Of a stretch of DNA of 49,413 nucleotides, positions 8,636 to 18,158 are shown in pieces; position 1 is the stretch's first letter; each line of letters starts with the position of its first letter. The position numbers and the translations under genes are program-made. Source of the DNA: Gallionella sp. Lineage in GTDB: Bacteria > Pseudomonadota > Gammaproteobacteria > Burkholderiales > Gallionellaceae. The stretch lies in contig JAHFRA010000020.1 of the NCBI GenBank assembly GCA_023259035.1, positions 1 through 49,413 of the forward strand. The letters are read 5' to 3'. The notes beneath the pieces are model-generated. The model was given only the letters and a program-made list of their open reading frames with translations. It did no database searches and was not told the DNA's origin.

Positions 8636-9817
8636 TCATTTAACCGGCTTTCCAATTTCCGGTTGCACTCGCGCGCCAGCCTTCACCCCGGCCTGATCCA
8701 GCGACAGCACAATCTGGTCGCCTTCGTTCAAACCGGAAATAATCTCGGTAAGTTCCCAGTTGGATAAACCTGTCGTTACGGCGCGATCTTCCAATACGCC
8801 GCTCACTGGACTGTAGACAAGTACCCGCTTGCCTTCCAGCAGAGCTTGCGTGGGAATGCGCAGCACCTTGTCATGGGTCGTGTGGATTATCTCGACATCC
8901 GCGCTATAGCCGACCAATAAATTTTCCGCTGTCGGAGGGTTGACAAATTCCACCTCAACTTCGACGGTGCGCGCCTGCTTCTCCAGCTCCAGCACATACG
9001 GCGCGACGCGCTTGACCTTGCCGGCAAACGACTTGCCCTTGATCGCATCCAGCGTGATGCGGCTCACCTGTCCCGCCTTGATGTTGGCCGCATCCACCTC
9101 GTCGATCGGCGCGCTGACGAACATGCAGCGATCATCGATCAGATCGATGGCGGGCGGGGTCGGAATACCGGGCGGCGAAGGTGTGGCATATTCGCCCAGT
9201 TCGCCGCTGATGTCGGCCACGATGCCGGCGAACGGCGCGCGCAACACCATGCGCCGCAAACCGGCCTGTGCCACGGCGATGCGCGAACGGCTTTGTTCGA
9301 TCTCGCTGCGTGCCGAGCGGCAGGAGGCCTGTTTGGCTTTTGCATCCGCCTCGGCGCGCTCCAAACCCTCCGGCGAAATAAACCCGCGCTCGCGCAATTG
9401 CCGTGCCCGTGCCGCTTCCTTGCTGCTCAGATCGGCGACGGTGCATACCTCATCGATGCGTGTGTTTACCGTTTTAAGCTGCTGTTCCGCGAGCCGCGCC
9501 TGCGCCTGCAAATCGTCGTTCCACAATTCCAGCAATATCTGGTCGGCCTTGACCCGCTCGCCCTTTTTAACCAGCAGATGCGCGATTTGCCCGCCCGCCG
9601 GCGGAGCCAGCTTGGCGCGGCGGCATGCCTTCACCGTTCCCGCGCGGGTATTGCTCACCGTCGCTTCCACCGCGCCGCGCTTGACCTTGGCCAACTTCAC
9701 ATGAACCGGTTCGGGGCGCGTGAAATACCAAGCCGTACCCGCCAGCAATAGCAGGACAATAAAATAAATGAGGTATTTCAGGATGGGATTTCGTTCGCGA
9801 TGCTGAGATAAAGTCAT
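8636..9817 (-). CDS. HlyD/MacA-type periplasmic adaptor
   Basis: 393 residues. One N-terminal membrane anchor (about 14-30, YLIYFIVLLLLAGTAWYF), a split biotinyl-lipoyl half (LAPPAGGQIAHLLVKKGERVKAD), a coiled-coil hairpin about 110-190 rich in Glu, Arg and Ala, the second lipoyl half (VLRAPFAGIVADI), then beta-barrel and membrane-proximal domains. Such adaptors link an inner-membrane ABC pump to an outer-membrane channel. It is the first gene of a minus-strand run that goes on to the DUF pair, the ATPase and the permease. No outer-membrane channel gene is seen in the window. Confidence 0.92.
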   Translation of the reverse strand: MTLSQHRERNPILKYLIYFIVLLLLAGTAWYFTRPEPVHVKLAKVKRGAVEATVSNTRAGTVKACRRAKLAPPAGGQIAHLLVKKGERVKADQILLELWNDDLQAQARLAEQQLKTVNTRIDEVCTVADLSSKEAARARQLRERGFISPEGLERAEADAKAKQASCRSARSEIEQSRSRIAVAQAGLRRMVLRAPFAGIVADISGELGEYATPSPPGIPTPPAIDLIDDRCMFVSAPIDEVDAANIKAGQVSRITLDAIKGKSFAGKVKRVAPYVLELEKQARTVEVEVEFVNPPTAENLLVGYSADVEIIHTTHDKVLRIPTQALLEGKRVLVYSPVSGVLEDRAVTTGLSNWELTEIISGLNEGDQIVLSLDQAGVKAGARVQPEIGKPVK

Positions 9818-10310
9818 ACGAATTCCTCATGAAAGCGGGTCAGCCATGCTGCGGAATAATTGGAGCATACATTCAACACGCGGTTTTAGAAACGAGAGGC
9901 GCGAAATCTGGTTTCGAATATACCGAACCGGTCTCATTTTACCAAACTTCCAATCTGCGCCTGAATATGATTCGCCGCTACGATTCGAGGGCGTAGCCGC
10001 CAAAGTTCTTGTCGCTATGAACATGAATCCGCCAACATTAATAAACTCAAAGTTAGAAGCCTTCGCCTGATCCACCAGATATTTTTGGGCGAGTTCAGCC
10101 TGCATGTGTTGTCTTATGGTGTTGACCTTCACCTTCGCTATTTGCTTGCATGAAAGCGGAACGTCAAGGCAGTAGGATGATTCTTACCAGTGCCCATTCG
10201 CCAGAACCGGCGAGTCAACCAGAACGCGATAATGTTCTCTGGCGCATTTGAGGCATTCGCCGGGCGTATTAAATTGAACGAACACCATCTGTCAGATAAA
10301 GTCTGAGCGG
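9818..10310 (-). other. 493-base stretch without an assignable gene
   Basis: Two minus-strand open frames cover it: 10344-10138 (68 codons, starting inside the hpnE end) and 10132-9827 (101 codons from GTG). They are in different frames, neither has a clear ribosome site and I recognise no family. The stretch also holds the promoter region expected for the adaptor gene. It could be a degraded gene or repeat. Confidence 0.4.
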
Positions 10311-11600
10311 CTACTGGTGGTGAAACTGAACCAGTTCGGCGCAACGCAGTCCGCTCAGCACTGCGCCTTCCAGCGTGGCGGGGTAATCACCAGCGGTGTA
10401 GTCGCCCGCCAACAGCAGGCCGGGCAGGGGCGTTTGTTGTGAAGGACGATGCAGGCCGGGTGCGCAGGTAAAAGTGGCGCGCTTTTCGGCAATAATCCTG
10501 AACCATTCCGGTAACTCGGCGATGCCGAATTCTTCGCGCAATTCCGCGATTACTTTTTGTGCCAGATGTTCTTGGGATAACTCTTGATGGATGCCTTCCG
10601 CGCTGATGACGGCGGCGAGCAGGCCGTGCTGTCCGGCGATCTGTCCTTTGTCGAATAGCCACTGGCTATAGCGTTGATGCAGTCCGAGCATCGGGTGTGG
10701 CAGGCGCACATGGGCGGGATATTGCAGATAAACGGTGTAGATCGGTTGATGCTGCAAGGTTTCGATTTGCGCCACCAAGCTTTCGAGTGCAGCGATGGGG
10801 CGCAGCAGCTTTGCAGCAACCGCAGGTGGCGCGGCGCAGATGATATGGCTGAACTTTTCCGCTCCCTGCTCGGTGGTTATCTCCATGCCGCTTTCGAGCG
10901 GACGCAGAGACTCTGCGCCGCATGTGACGAGCACCTTGCCGCCGCGCTGTTCGATGTAGCGCGCGGCACGCTGCGGAAACAGCGTGGTGAAGTCCACGCG
11001 CGGCAACAACATGTCGCTGTCAGCGCGCGACTGAGTCAGCGCGTCGCGCAGCACGTTGAGCAGCACCCGCGCAGAAGCCTTGCAAATAGGCGTATTCAGT
11101 GCAGCGATGCAGAGCGGCTCCCAGAGCTTTTGGGTTAGCCCGGCATTTTGGCCGTGTTGCGCGAGCAACTCGGCAACGGTCATGTCGTGTGTCAGCCGGA
11201 AATTTGTGCGGCTTAGCGCGAGCATGAAGCGTATGGCATTCAGGCGCGCACCGAACGGCAGTCCTTGTGCTCCGAGCAATGCAACCAAAAGATGCAGCGG
11301 CGCAGGCAGGCGCGGCGCCTTGAGCGAAAACTCACCGTGTAAATCGAGTTGCAGCGGCAGGCGCAGGAAGTCCTGTTCGAGGTTGCCGCCGACCTGCTCA
11401 ATCAGGCGCAGGGTCTGGCGGTAGCAGCCGAGCAGCAGATGCTGGCCGTTGTCCAGTTGGGTGTCCTGAAGGACTATGCCGCGCGCGCGACCGCCGAGTT
11501 GCCTGGCGCTTTCGAACACGGTGACGGAAATGCCGCGTTCGGCCAAGGCGACCGCGGCTGCCATGCCCGCGTAGCCGCCGCCGATGATGGCAGGGTTCAT
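10311..11600 (-). CDS. hpnE: Hydroxysqualene dehydroxylase HpnE
   Basis: 429 residues; FAD-dependent amine-oxidase/phytoene-desaturase fold with an N-terminal dinucleotide motif IIGGGYAGMAAAVALAERG, then FESARQLGGRARG, and the C-terminal FAD-binding LLLAGDYTAGDYPATLEGAVLSG. In the hopanoid route HpnE reduces hydroxysqualene to squalene. It follows hpnC and hpnD on the same strand, which fixes the identity over other desaturases. The 157 bases between hpnD and hpnE hold a palindromic repeat, unlike the 1-base gap between hpnC and hpnD. Squalene-hopene cyclase is not in this window. Confidence 0.93.
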   Translation of the reverse strand: MNPAIIGGGYAGMAAAVALAERGISVTVFESARQLGGRARGIVLQDTQLDNGQHLLLGCYRQTLRLIEQVGGNLEQDFLRLPLQLDLHGEFSLKAPRLPAPLHLLVALLGAQGLPFGARLNAIRFMLALSRTNFRLTHDMTVAELLAQHGQNAGLTQKLWEPLCIAALNTPICKASARVLLNVLRDALTQSRADSDMLLPRVDFTTLFPQRAARYIEQRGGKVLVTCGAESLRPLESGMEITTEQGAEKFSHIICAAPPAVAAKLLRPIAALESLVAQIETLQHQPIYTVYLQYPAHVRLPHPMLGLHQRYSQWLFDKGQIAGQHGLLAAVISAEGIHQELSQEHLAQKVIAELREEFGIAELPEWFRIIAEKRATFTCAPGLHRPSQQTPLPGLLLAGDYTAGDYPATLEGAVLSGLRCAELVQFHHQ

Positions 11601-11622
11601 GGATTATTTCTCCCGCAAGGGC

Positions 11623-11707
11623 GTAGGGTGGGCACGTTTTTGTGCCCACGCGGCTTCTCGCATCGCGCACCGCGTGGGCAAACGATGAAGCTGTTTACCC
11701 ACCCTAC
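11623..11707. repeat. Palindromic element between hpnD and hpnE
   Basis: Outer arms GTAGGGTGGG (11623) and CCCACCCTAC (ending 11707) enclose inner pairs GTGCCCACGC and GCGTGGGC, giving an 85-base imperfect palindrome. This GTAGGGTGGGCA...TGCCCACCCTAC pattern is a familiar non-coding repeat in many bacterial genomes. It sits inside an otherwise compact operon and would form a large hairpin in the hpnC-hpnD-hpnE transcript. Confidence 0.75.
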
Positions 11708-11757
11708 AAGAGGCTTAATGATCATGTGTAGGTTTAGGGAGAAGGGAAACTCATTTT

Positions 11758-12591
11758 CTAATTTTTGATCCACGTCTTGAAAGCCAGCCACAGTTTGCGC
11801 AGCGGCGTAAGCGAGACACGTTCTTTCAAGACATGGCAGCCGCTGGCAACGACTTCATCCAGCGTGGTGCGGTAGATCTCCGCCATGATCAGGCCGGTGC
11901 GCTGCGCCTTGCGGTCTGCTGCGGGGAGGTGGTCGAGCGCCTGCCGGTAGTAACGTTGCGCGCGTTCGATCTGGAACGCCAACAGCTTGTGGAAATTTTC
12001 CGTTTCGCGCGCGCCGAAAATGTCCGCCGCCGTTACGCCGAACTGCTGCAGTTCGTCCATCGGCAGATAGATGCGATTGCGCCGCGCATCCTCGCCGACA
12101 TCGCGGATGATGTTGGTGAGCTGGAAGGCGATGCCGAGGTCGTGCGCATATTCCAGCGTGCGCCGGTCGCTGTAACCAAAGATTTTCGCAGACAGCAGTC
12201 CGACCACCGATGCGACGCGGTAGCAATACAGTTGCAGCGATTTGAAATCCGGGTAGCGCGGCTGGTCGATATCCATCTCCATGCCGTCGATGAGTTCCAG
12301 CAGGTGTTCCTGCGCCAAGTTGAATTGCCGCACCACCGGAACCAGCGCCAGCGCCACCGGATGCTGCGGCTTGCCGCCGTAGATTTCCGCCACCTGCCCG
12401 CGCCACCAGTTGAGTGTGGCGCGCGCCACGTTGGCGTCGGAGCACTCATCCACCACGTCGTCAACTTCGCGGCAAAAGGCATACAGCGCGGTGATGGCGC
12501 GGCGTTTGTCCGGCGGCAGGAACAGGAAGCTGTAGTAAAAGCTGGAGCCGCTGGCGGCGGTTTTTTCCTGGCAATATTCTTGAGGATTCAT
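11758..12591 (-). CDS. hpnD: Presqualene diphosphate synthase HpnD
   Basis: 277 residues of the squalene/phytoene synthase fold. Both Asp-rich substrate/Mg sites are visible: DDVVDE at about 42-47 and the second, IIRDVGEDARRNRIYLP, at about 160-176. HpnD joins two farnesyl diphosphates into presqualene diphosphate, the first step of the HpnCDE route to squalene. It starts one base after the hpnC stop codon, so the two are coupled. The GIAFQLTNIIRDVGEDA block and the hpnC/hpnE context separate it from phytoene synthase. Confidence 0.93.
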   Translation of the reverse strand: MNPQEYCQEKTAASGSSFYYSFLFLPPDKRRAITALYAFCREVDDVVDECSDANVARATLNWWRGQVAEIYGGKPQHPVALALVPVVRQFNLAQEHLLELIDGMEMDIDQPRYPDFKSLQLYCYRVASVVGLLSAKIFGYSDRRTLEYAHDLGIAFQLTNIIRDVGEDARRNRIYLPMDELQQFGVTAADIFGARETENFHKLLAFQIERAQRYYRQALDHLPAADRKAQRTGLIMAEIYRTTLDEVVASGCHVLKERVSLTPLRKLWLAFKTWIKN

Positions 12592-12592
12592 A

Positions 12593-13408
12593 TCAGAAAC
12601 GAAGCGATGCGCTTTTGGCCAGCATGATAATCCAGTCGAACGGGCGCAATACCGGGCGGTGGCGGAATATGTCGAATTGAATATTTTCCAGTTTGTCGAG
12701 GATGCGCAATCCTCCCGCGATGATCATGCGCATCTCCAGCCCGATGCGTCCGGTCAGGATGTTGCCGAGCGGCACTCCCGAAAGCATCATCGCGCGGGCG
12801 CGATCCACCTGAAATTGCATCAGCCTGCGCCATGCGTCGTCGCAGATGCACTGCGCGATCTGTGCCTCGCTCACGCCGTATTGCGCCAGTTCGTCCAAAG
12901 GCAGGTAAATGCGTCCGATGGCGTAATCCTTTTGCACATCCTGCCAGAAGTTGATCAGTTGCAGGCTGGTACAGATGGCATTCGAATAGGCGAGGTTGAC
13001 CGGCGTGGCCTCCTCATAAAGATGCAGCAGCAACGTGCCGACCGGATTGGCGGAGCGTCGGCAGTAGTCGAGCAGGTCAGAAAAATCTTGATAGCGTTTT
13101 TTCACCACGTCTTGCGAGAACGCATCGAGCAAATCATAAAACGGCTGCATCGGCAGCGCGTGCTGTTGTATCTCGGCGGCGAGTTTGCGGAATAGCGGCG
13201 TGAGCGGCGTTTTATTTTCATCGATGCGCGCCAGTTCGGCGCGGAATTCAGCGAGTTGCCTGAGCCGCTCCTCATCGGGCAGATCGCCTTCATCGGCGAT
13301 GTCGTCGGCTGCGCGCGCGAAATGGTAAATTGCCGCAACCGGCTTGCGCAGATGCTTGGGCATCAGGATCGAGGCGACGGGGAAGTTCTCGTAATGGTCG
13401 ACTGACAT
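12593..13408 (-). CDS. hpnC: Hydroxysqualene synthase HpnC
   Basis: 271 residues, squalene synthase fold. Motifs: N-terminal ENFPVAS, first Asp site AADDIADEGD at about 34-43, second site NFWQDVQKDYAIGRIYLP. HpnC converts presqualene diphosphate to hydroxysqualene. It heads the hpnC-hpnD-hpnE run and lies 20 bases downstream of the restriction enzyme gene on the same strand. The restriction-modification pair may therefore supply part of its upstream transcription. Confidence 0.92.
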   Translation of the reverse strand: MSVDHYENFPVASILMPKHLRKPVAAIYHFARAADDIADEGDLPDEERLRQLAEFRAELARIDENKTPLTPLFRKLAAEIQQHALPMQPFYDLLDAFSQDVVKKRYQDFSDLLDYCRRSANPVGTLLLHLYEEATPVNLAYSNAICTSLQLINFWQDVQKDYAIGRIYLPLDELAQYGVSEAQIAQCICDDAWRRLMQFQVDRARAMMLSGVPLGNILTGRIGLEMRMIIAGGLRILDKLENIQFDIFRHRPVLRPFDWIIMLAKSASLRF

Positions 13409-13428
13409 GGGTAAGTATTGATGAGCTA

Positions 13429-14382
13429 CTATTTGGCGTAAGGGCCAAGAAAACGAATTCCGTTGAAATGAATCAAGTGGGTCGGGTCACTGGCACACCA
13501 TACTTCGGTTTCCCACGCAACAACAGATAAAAACTTGCGCATAATTTCTCCACGGTCTGGGAATGCCGTCACGTATACAAGCCCTGCTGTGCTTGCATCA
13601 AACAAGTCGGAAAGTTCGGCATGGCGTATACCATCCACTGGGCCGCTACTTGCCACAGCCTCGATCAGAATGAGCCAATTCTTCTTGCGGTAGTAAACCA
13701 CCACATCAGGCATTTTGCCGTGACTTCCCAGTCTGACACCCAGTGTATGCAGTAATTGCTCGTCGAAATAACTCCATTTTGTTCCTGTGTCACCCACATA
13801 AACTAGTTCTCCGCCTGGCACAAAGCGAGGAATAAATTCTTCGATGATGGAACGAATTAGATCGGAGTGTTTTCCTGCACTTAACTTGATTTTACGTCCA
13901 TGAGTGATAACTACCGGAATTCGTTGCATATCACGATGTTGGGCAAATTGGTCTGCCAACGTCTGGCGAGTTTCCAGGTAAGTGAGCAAGGCTTTTTTCC
14001 AGCTTCTCGTGCCAAATTTACGGAATAAGGCGAGGGCGTTAGATTCCACTTGATAGCAATTGTCAGAGCTATTGACTGCGCGATCCGGTTTGTCTGGGTT
14101 GTGCAGCAACACCCCAGCTGCCACAAGCTGTTTGACGCTATATTTTCTGATGCTTTCCCGCGTATTTTCGGCATAATTGTGCCCGAGTTTTTGGCGGGCG
14201 AAGTCAAGGATGGCGCGAATGCCAAGCATTGGGTTGCTGGCTTTATTCCAAGTCGTGGTTTCGGGTAGTTCGAGTAACGCCAACAGGCAAATGGCTGTTC
14301 TATCGTTCAATTGTTCATTGGGCATCCCGATTTGCCTGAGAACATCCAAAGCTTCGTCAATTCGTTTTTGTTTTGTAGTCAT
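13429..14382 (-). CDS. BsuBI/PstI-family type II restriction endonuclease
   Basis: 317 residues from ATG 14382, inside the end of the methyltransferase gene. N-terminal helical part (RIDEALDVLRQIGMPNEQLNDRTAICLLALL) matches the N-terminal domain of the family; the C-terminal part holds GDTGTKWSYFDEQLLHTLG and a PD...E-type metal site in MPDVVVYYRKKNWLILIEAV. PstI and BsuBI cut CTGCAG, so this is the likely but untested site. The start six codons upstream (14400) lacks a better ribosome site. With its methyltransferase it forms a mobile module set between prmB and hpnC. Confidence 0.88.
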   Translation of the reverse strand: MTTKQKRIDEALDVLRQIGMPNEQLNDRTAICLLALLELPETTTWNKASNPMLGIRAILDFARQKLGHNYAENTRESIRKYSVKQLVAAGVLLHNPDKPDRAVNSSDNCYQVESNALALFRKFGTRSWKKALLTYLETRQTLADQFAQHRDMQRIPVVITHGRKIKLSAGKHSDLIRSIIEEFIPRFVPGGELVYVGDTGTKWSYFDEQLLHTLGVRLGSHGKMPDVVVYYRKKNWLILIEAVASSGPVDGIRHAELSDLFDASTAGLVYVTAFPDRGEIMRKFLSVVAWETEVWCASDPTHLIHFNGIRFLGPYAK

Positions 14383-15832
14383 GACGTTCCATATCCTCAA
14401 TCAATCGGTCAATGGTGGCTTGATCGTCAGGTTGATTTTTTGCGAGTTGACCAAGCTTGCACAACTGATCTCTACTTGGGTAGCGCATATTGCGCAAATC
14501 GGTGGCATTTACCTGTGTGTGGCCCGAGAACACCCGAAAGTGTTCATCAAGAATGGTCGAGTTAAGAAACGTGGCCAGCCCCTTGGCGATATCCTCATCC
14601 ATGCCGTGCTTCTCAATATGGAATACATTCCAATGATTTTCGAAGCCGATATGTGCGGCATCCAACGCCTTAAGAGGTAAATGGTAAGCCACGAGGCGAC
14701 GGCGTTCTTCCTTTGCGGTAAAGCGTTTAACAAGCACATAGTGGCCACGCGGCATCAGCCATTTGCTGATTTCGGAAGAAAGCCGCAAAGCGTTGGGTTT
14801 CTTGTGTGATTTTGGCCAGCATAGAGCGCCATCGTTAAAGTGGTGAGGATAGAGCAGGGGGCAAGTGTCTTTTGCCGGTTCATCACGCCAATATTCTCTC
14901 AGCCGAAAATCCACTACTGGTCCGGTGCAGACTTCCAGTCCAATGTCGAGTAACGTATGTGTGCAAAGCATGGGAGTGCTTGTTTGCCCGGCAACTGTCG
15001 GAATGTGGATGAATTGTTCTATATCGTTTGGCTTCACAATCACGGCAGCATCAAACGCAGTCTGCTGGTAGTCTGAAAATTTTGCATCATGCGAAGTAGA
15101 TACGATGACTGTGCCTTGCGGCTCTCCCTTAACCAAGTGGATGATGATGTTTTCTTGCAAAACGCCATCGTCCTGAAAAGCCTGGTTTCGGCTTTCGAAT
15201 AGATGCAGTTGGCGAATGGAGCAAGTGCGCAGAATCAGATTGCGGAACGGGCGGTAATAACTTCCGTTGCAGAATGAACGGGGAATAATGGCGACAATCT
15301 CGCCCCCTTTCCCCATCAACAAAACAGTCAATGCGACGAATGCCGTGTACAGGTTGACCGTCTCAATACCAGCTATTCGTAATAACTTGCGGTGTTTTGA
15401 ATTCGTGCAAATTTTCTTGTAAGGAGGATTGAGAATGGCGTGTGTGTAGCGGTTGCCGCAGTCAAACTGTATGGAAAAAGTTGCATCTTCGATAAAGTCT
15501 GACGCATGAATGCGGGCTTTTATTTTTTCTCGCCCATGCTGCACATATTCGTCGAGAGTGTTCTTCAGGTAGCCGCCTAATGTGCTGTCGATCTCCCAAA
15601 CTTCCGCGTCGACTGCTATTCCACTTTGCAGAGCTTGATCGAAAAATGCCGAAGTCAACGAGCCTATCCCGGCACCGGCATCGAGTAGTCTGGCCTGCCC
15701 TTGATAGGAAAAAAGCGAGGCCATGAACGCCGCAATTGGGGATGGTGTCATATATTGCCCAAGATCGGAACGGCGCTGTGAGTCCAGCAGCCTGCTGGCT
15801 TTGCGTCTAATCTGGTCAATAACAAGGCTCAT
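14357..15832 (-). CDS. Type II N6-adenine DNA methyltransferase (M.PstI-like)
   Basis: 491 residues. SAM motif I is LLDAGAGIGSLTSAFFD at about 50; catalytic motif IV is NPPY at about 135; the order (I before IV, then a C-terminal target-recognition part) fits the gamma class. The N-terminal LGQYMTPSPIAAFMASLF is typical of gamma-class Eco57I/PstI-like enzymes. It would protect the host at the sequence cut by the partner endonuclease, whose gene overlaps its 3' end by 26 bases. Expressing methylase before endonuclease is the usual safe order. It begins 5 bases past the prmB stop codon. Confidence 0.9.
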   Translation of the reverse strand: MSLVIDQIRRKASRLLDSQRRSDLGQYMTPSPIAAFMASLFSYQGQARLLDAGAGIGSLTSAFFDQALQSGIAVDAEVWEIDSTLGGYLKNTLDEYVQHGREKIKARIHASDFIEDATFSIQFDCGNRYTHAILNPPYKKICTNSKHRKLLRIAGIETVNLYTAFVALTVLLMGKGGEIVAIIPRSFCNGSYYRPFRNLILRTCSIRQLHLFESRNQAFQDDGVLQENIIIHLVKGEPQGTVIVSTSHDAKFSDYQQTAFDAAVIVKPNDIEQFIHIPTVAGQTSTPMLCTHTLLDIGLEVCTGPVVDFRLREYWRDEPAKDTCPLLYPHHFNDGALCWPKSHKKPNALRLSSEISKWLMPRGHYVLVKRFTAKEERRRLVAYHLPLKALDAAHIGFENHWNVFHIEKHGMDEDIAKGLATFLNSTILDEHFRVFSGHTQVNATDLRNMRYPSRDQLCKLGQLAKNQPDDQATIDRLIEDMERHDYKTKTN

Positions 15833-15837
15833 GGGAT

Positions 15838-16752
15838 TCAGAGTAGATCATTGCGGTGCAGCATGAACACGAACTGGTCTCCCGCACTCACGTCCAGCCA
15901 GGTGAACGGCAGGCTCGGGTAGGCGGCTTCCAGCACTTCGCGGTTATGGCCGATCTCGACTACCAGTACACCGTTATCGGTAAGATGCTGCGCGGCATGT
16001 TTGAGAATGATGCGCACCGCATCCAGCCCGTCATCGCCGCTGCCGAGCGCCAGCTTGGGCTCGTGCAGGTATTCCTGCGGCAGCGCGGCGACCGATGCGG
16101 CATCCACATAGGGCGGGTTACTGATGATGATGTCGTATTTTTGCCCATCGAGCTTGGCGAACAAATCCGATTCGATCAGGTTTATGCGATCCCGCAACTC
16201 ATAGTCGGCGACATTGCGCTCTGCCACGGCTAGAGCGGCCGGCGACAAGTCCACTGCGTCCACGCTGGCATTTGGGAAAGCATGCGCGGCGAGAATGGCG
16301 AGGCAGCCGCTGCCGGTGCACAAGTCCAGCACGCTGCCGATTTCTTCCGGCTCGGTGATCCATGGCGCGAGTTGTTCGTGCAGCAGTTCGGCGATGAATG
16401 AGCGCGGCACGATGACACGTTCGTCGACGTAGAAACGAAAATCGCCCAGCCACGCTTCGTGCGTCAGATAAGCAGCAGGTGCGCGCTGCTCGACGCGCCG
16501 CTGAATGATGCTCAATATTTCGGTGCGCTCCATGTCGGTCAGGCGCGCATCGAGAAACGGTTCGAGCCTGTCCAGCGGCAGATGCAGCGTATGCAGGATC
16601 AGGTAAACAGCCTCGTCGTAAGCGTCGCTGCTGCCGTGCCCGAAAAACAATTTTGCCTGGTTGAAACGGCTCACCGCGAAGCGCAGCCAATCGCGCACGG
16701 TGTAAAGATTGTGTGCCGCACCAGAAAAGTAGTCACTCGTTTGGGTGCTCAT
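15838..16752 (-). CDS. prmB: Ribosomal protein L3 N5-glutamine methyltransferase
   Basis: 304 residues. Class I methyltransferase with motif I VLDLCTGSGCLAILAA at about 139-154 and the Gln-methylating motif SNPPYVDAASVAALP at about 206-220. PrmB-specific traits are the N-terminal TVRDWLRFAVSRF and AYLTHEAWLGDFRFYVDERVIVPRS. It methylates a glutamine of ribosomal protein L3 during large-subunit assembly; PrmC for release factors is the alternative but fits the N-terminus less well. Its ATG overlaps the stop of the small Gly-rich gene by one base (TGATG). Confidence 0.93.
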   Translation of the reverse strand: MSTQTSDYFSGAAHNLYTVRDWLRFAVSRFNQAKLFFGHGSSDAYDEAVYLILHTLHLPLDRLEPFLDARLTDMERTEILSIIQRRVEQRAPAAYLTHEAWLGDFRFYVDERVIVPRSFIAELLHEQLAPWITEPEEIGSVLDLCTGSGCLAILAAHAFPNASVDAVDLSPAALAVAERNVADYELRDRINLIESDLFAKLDGQKYDIIISNPPYVDAASVAALPQEYLHEPKLALGSGDDGLDAVRIILKHAAQHLTDNGVLVVEIGHNREVLEAAYPSLPFTWLDVSAGDQFVFMLHRNDLL

Positions 16753-16970
16753 CAGTCGCCTCCGCCGCCATCACCGCCGCCACTATCACCGCCGCCTTCA
16801 CAACTAGTATCGCTGCCGTGGCAGTGTGAGGAGAAGCTGTCACCAGAATCACCGGAGTAGCCGCCGCTACTGTCGCTGTTGTCATAGGGGGACTTGCGCC
16901 GGTTTGCCCAAGCAATGGAAAGAACCCATACCAGAAGCGCAATCAGCGGAATAAGAATAATAAATTTCAC
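16752..16970 (-). CDS. Small single-pass membrane protein with Gly/Asp-rich tail
   Basis: 72 residues from GTG 16970, eight bases after the dapE stop; ribosome site weak. One TM segment (residues about 2-20, FIILIPLIALLVWVLSIAWA), a basic ANRRK stop, then a Ser/Gly/Asp-rich tail with a Cys-containing HCHGSDTSCEGGG and ending in GGGDGGGGD. The Cys/His pair might bind metal or form a disulfide; that is a guess. Similar low-complexity Gly-rich tails occur on many unrelated bacterial membrane proteins, so no function is assigned. It is coupled to prmB by TGATG. Confidence 0.65.
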   Translation of the reverse strand: MKFIILIPLIALLVWVLSIAWANRRKSPYDNSDSSGGYSGDSGDSFSSHCHGSDTSCEGGGDSGGGDGGGGD

Positions 16971-16978
16971 CAAGGCTC

Positions 16979-18139
<1,161 letters not shown>

Positions 18140-18158
18140 TTAATGATGCCATGCAGCT

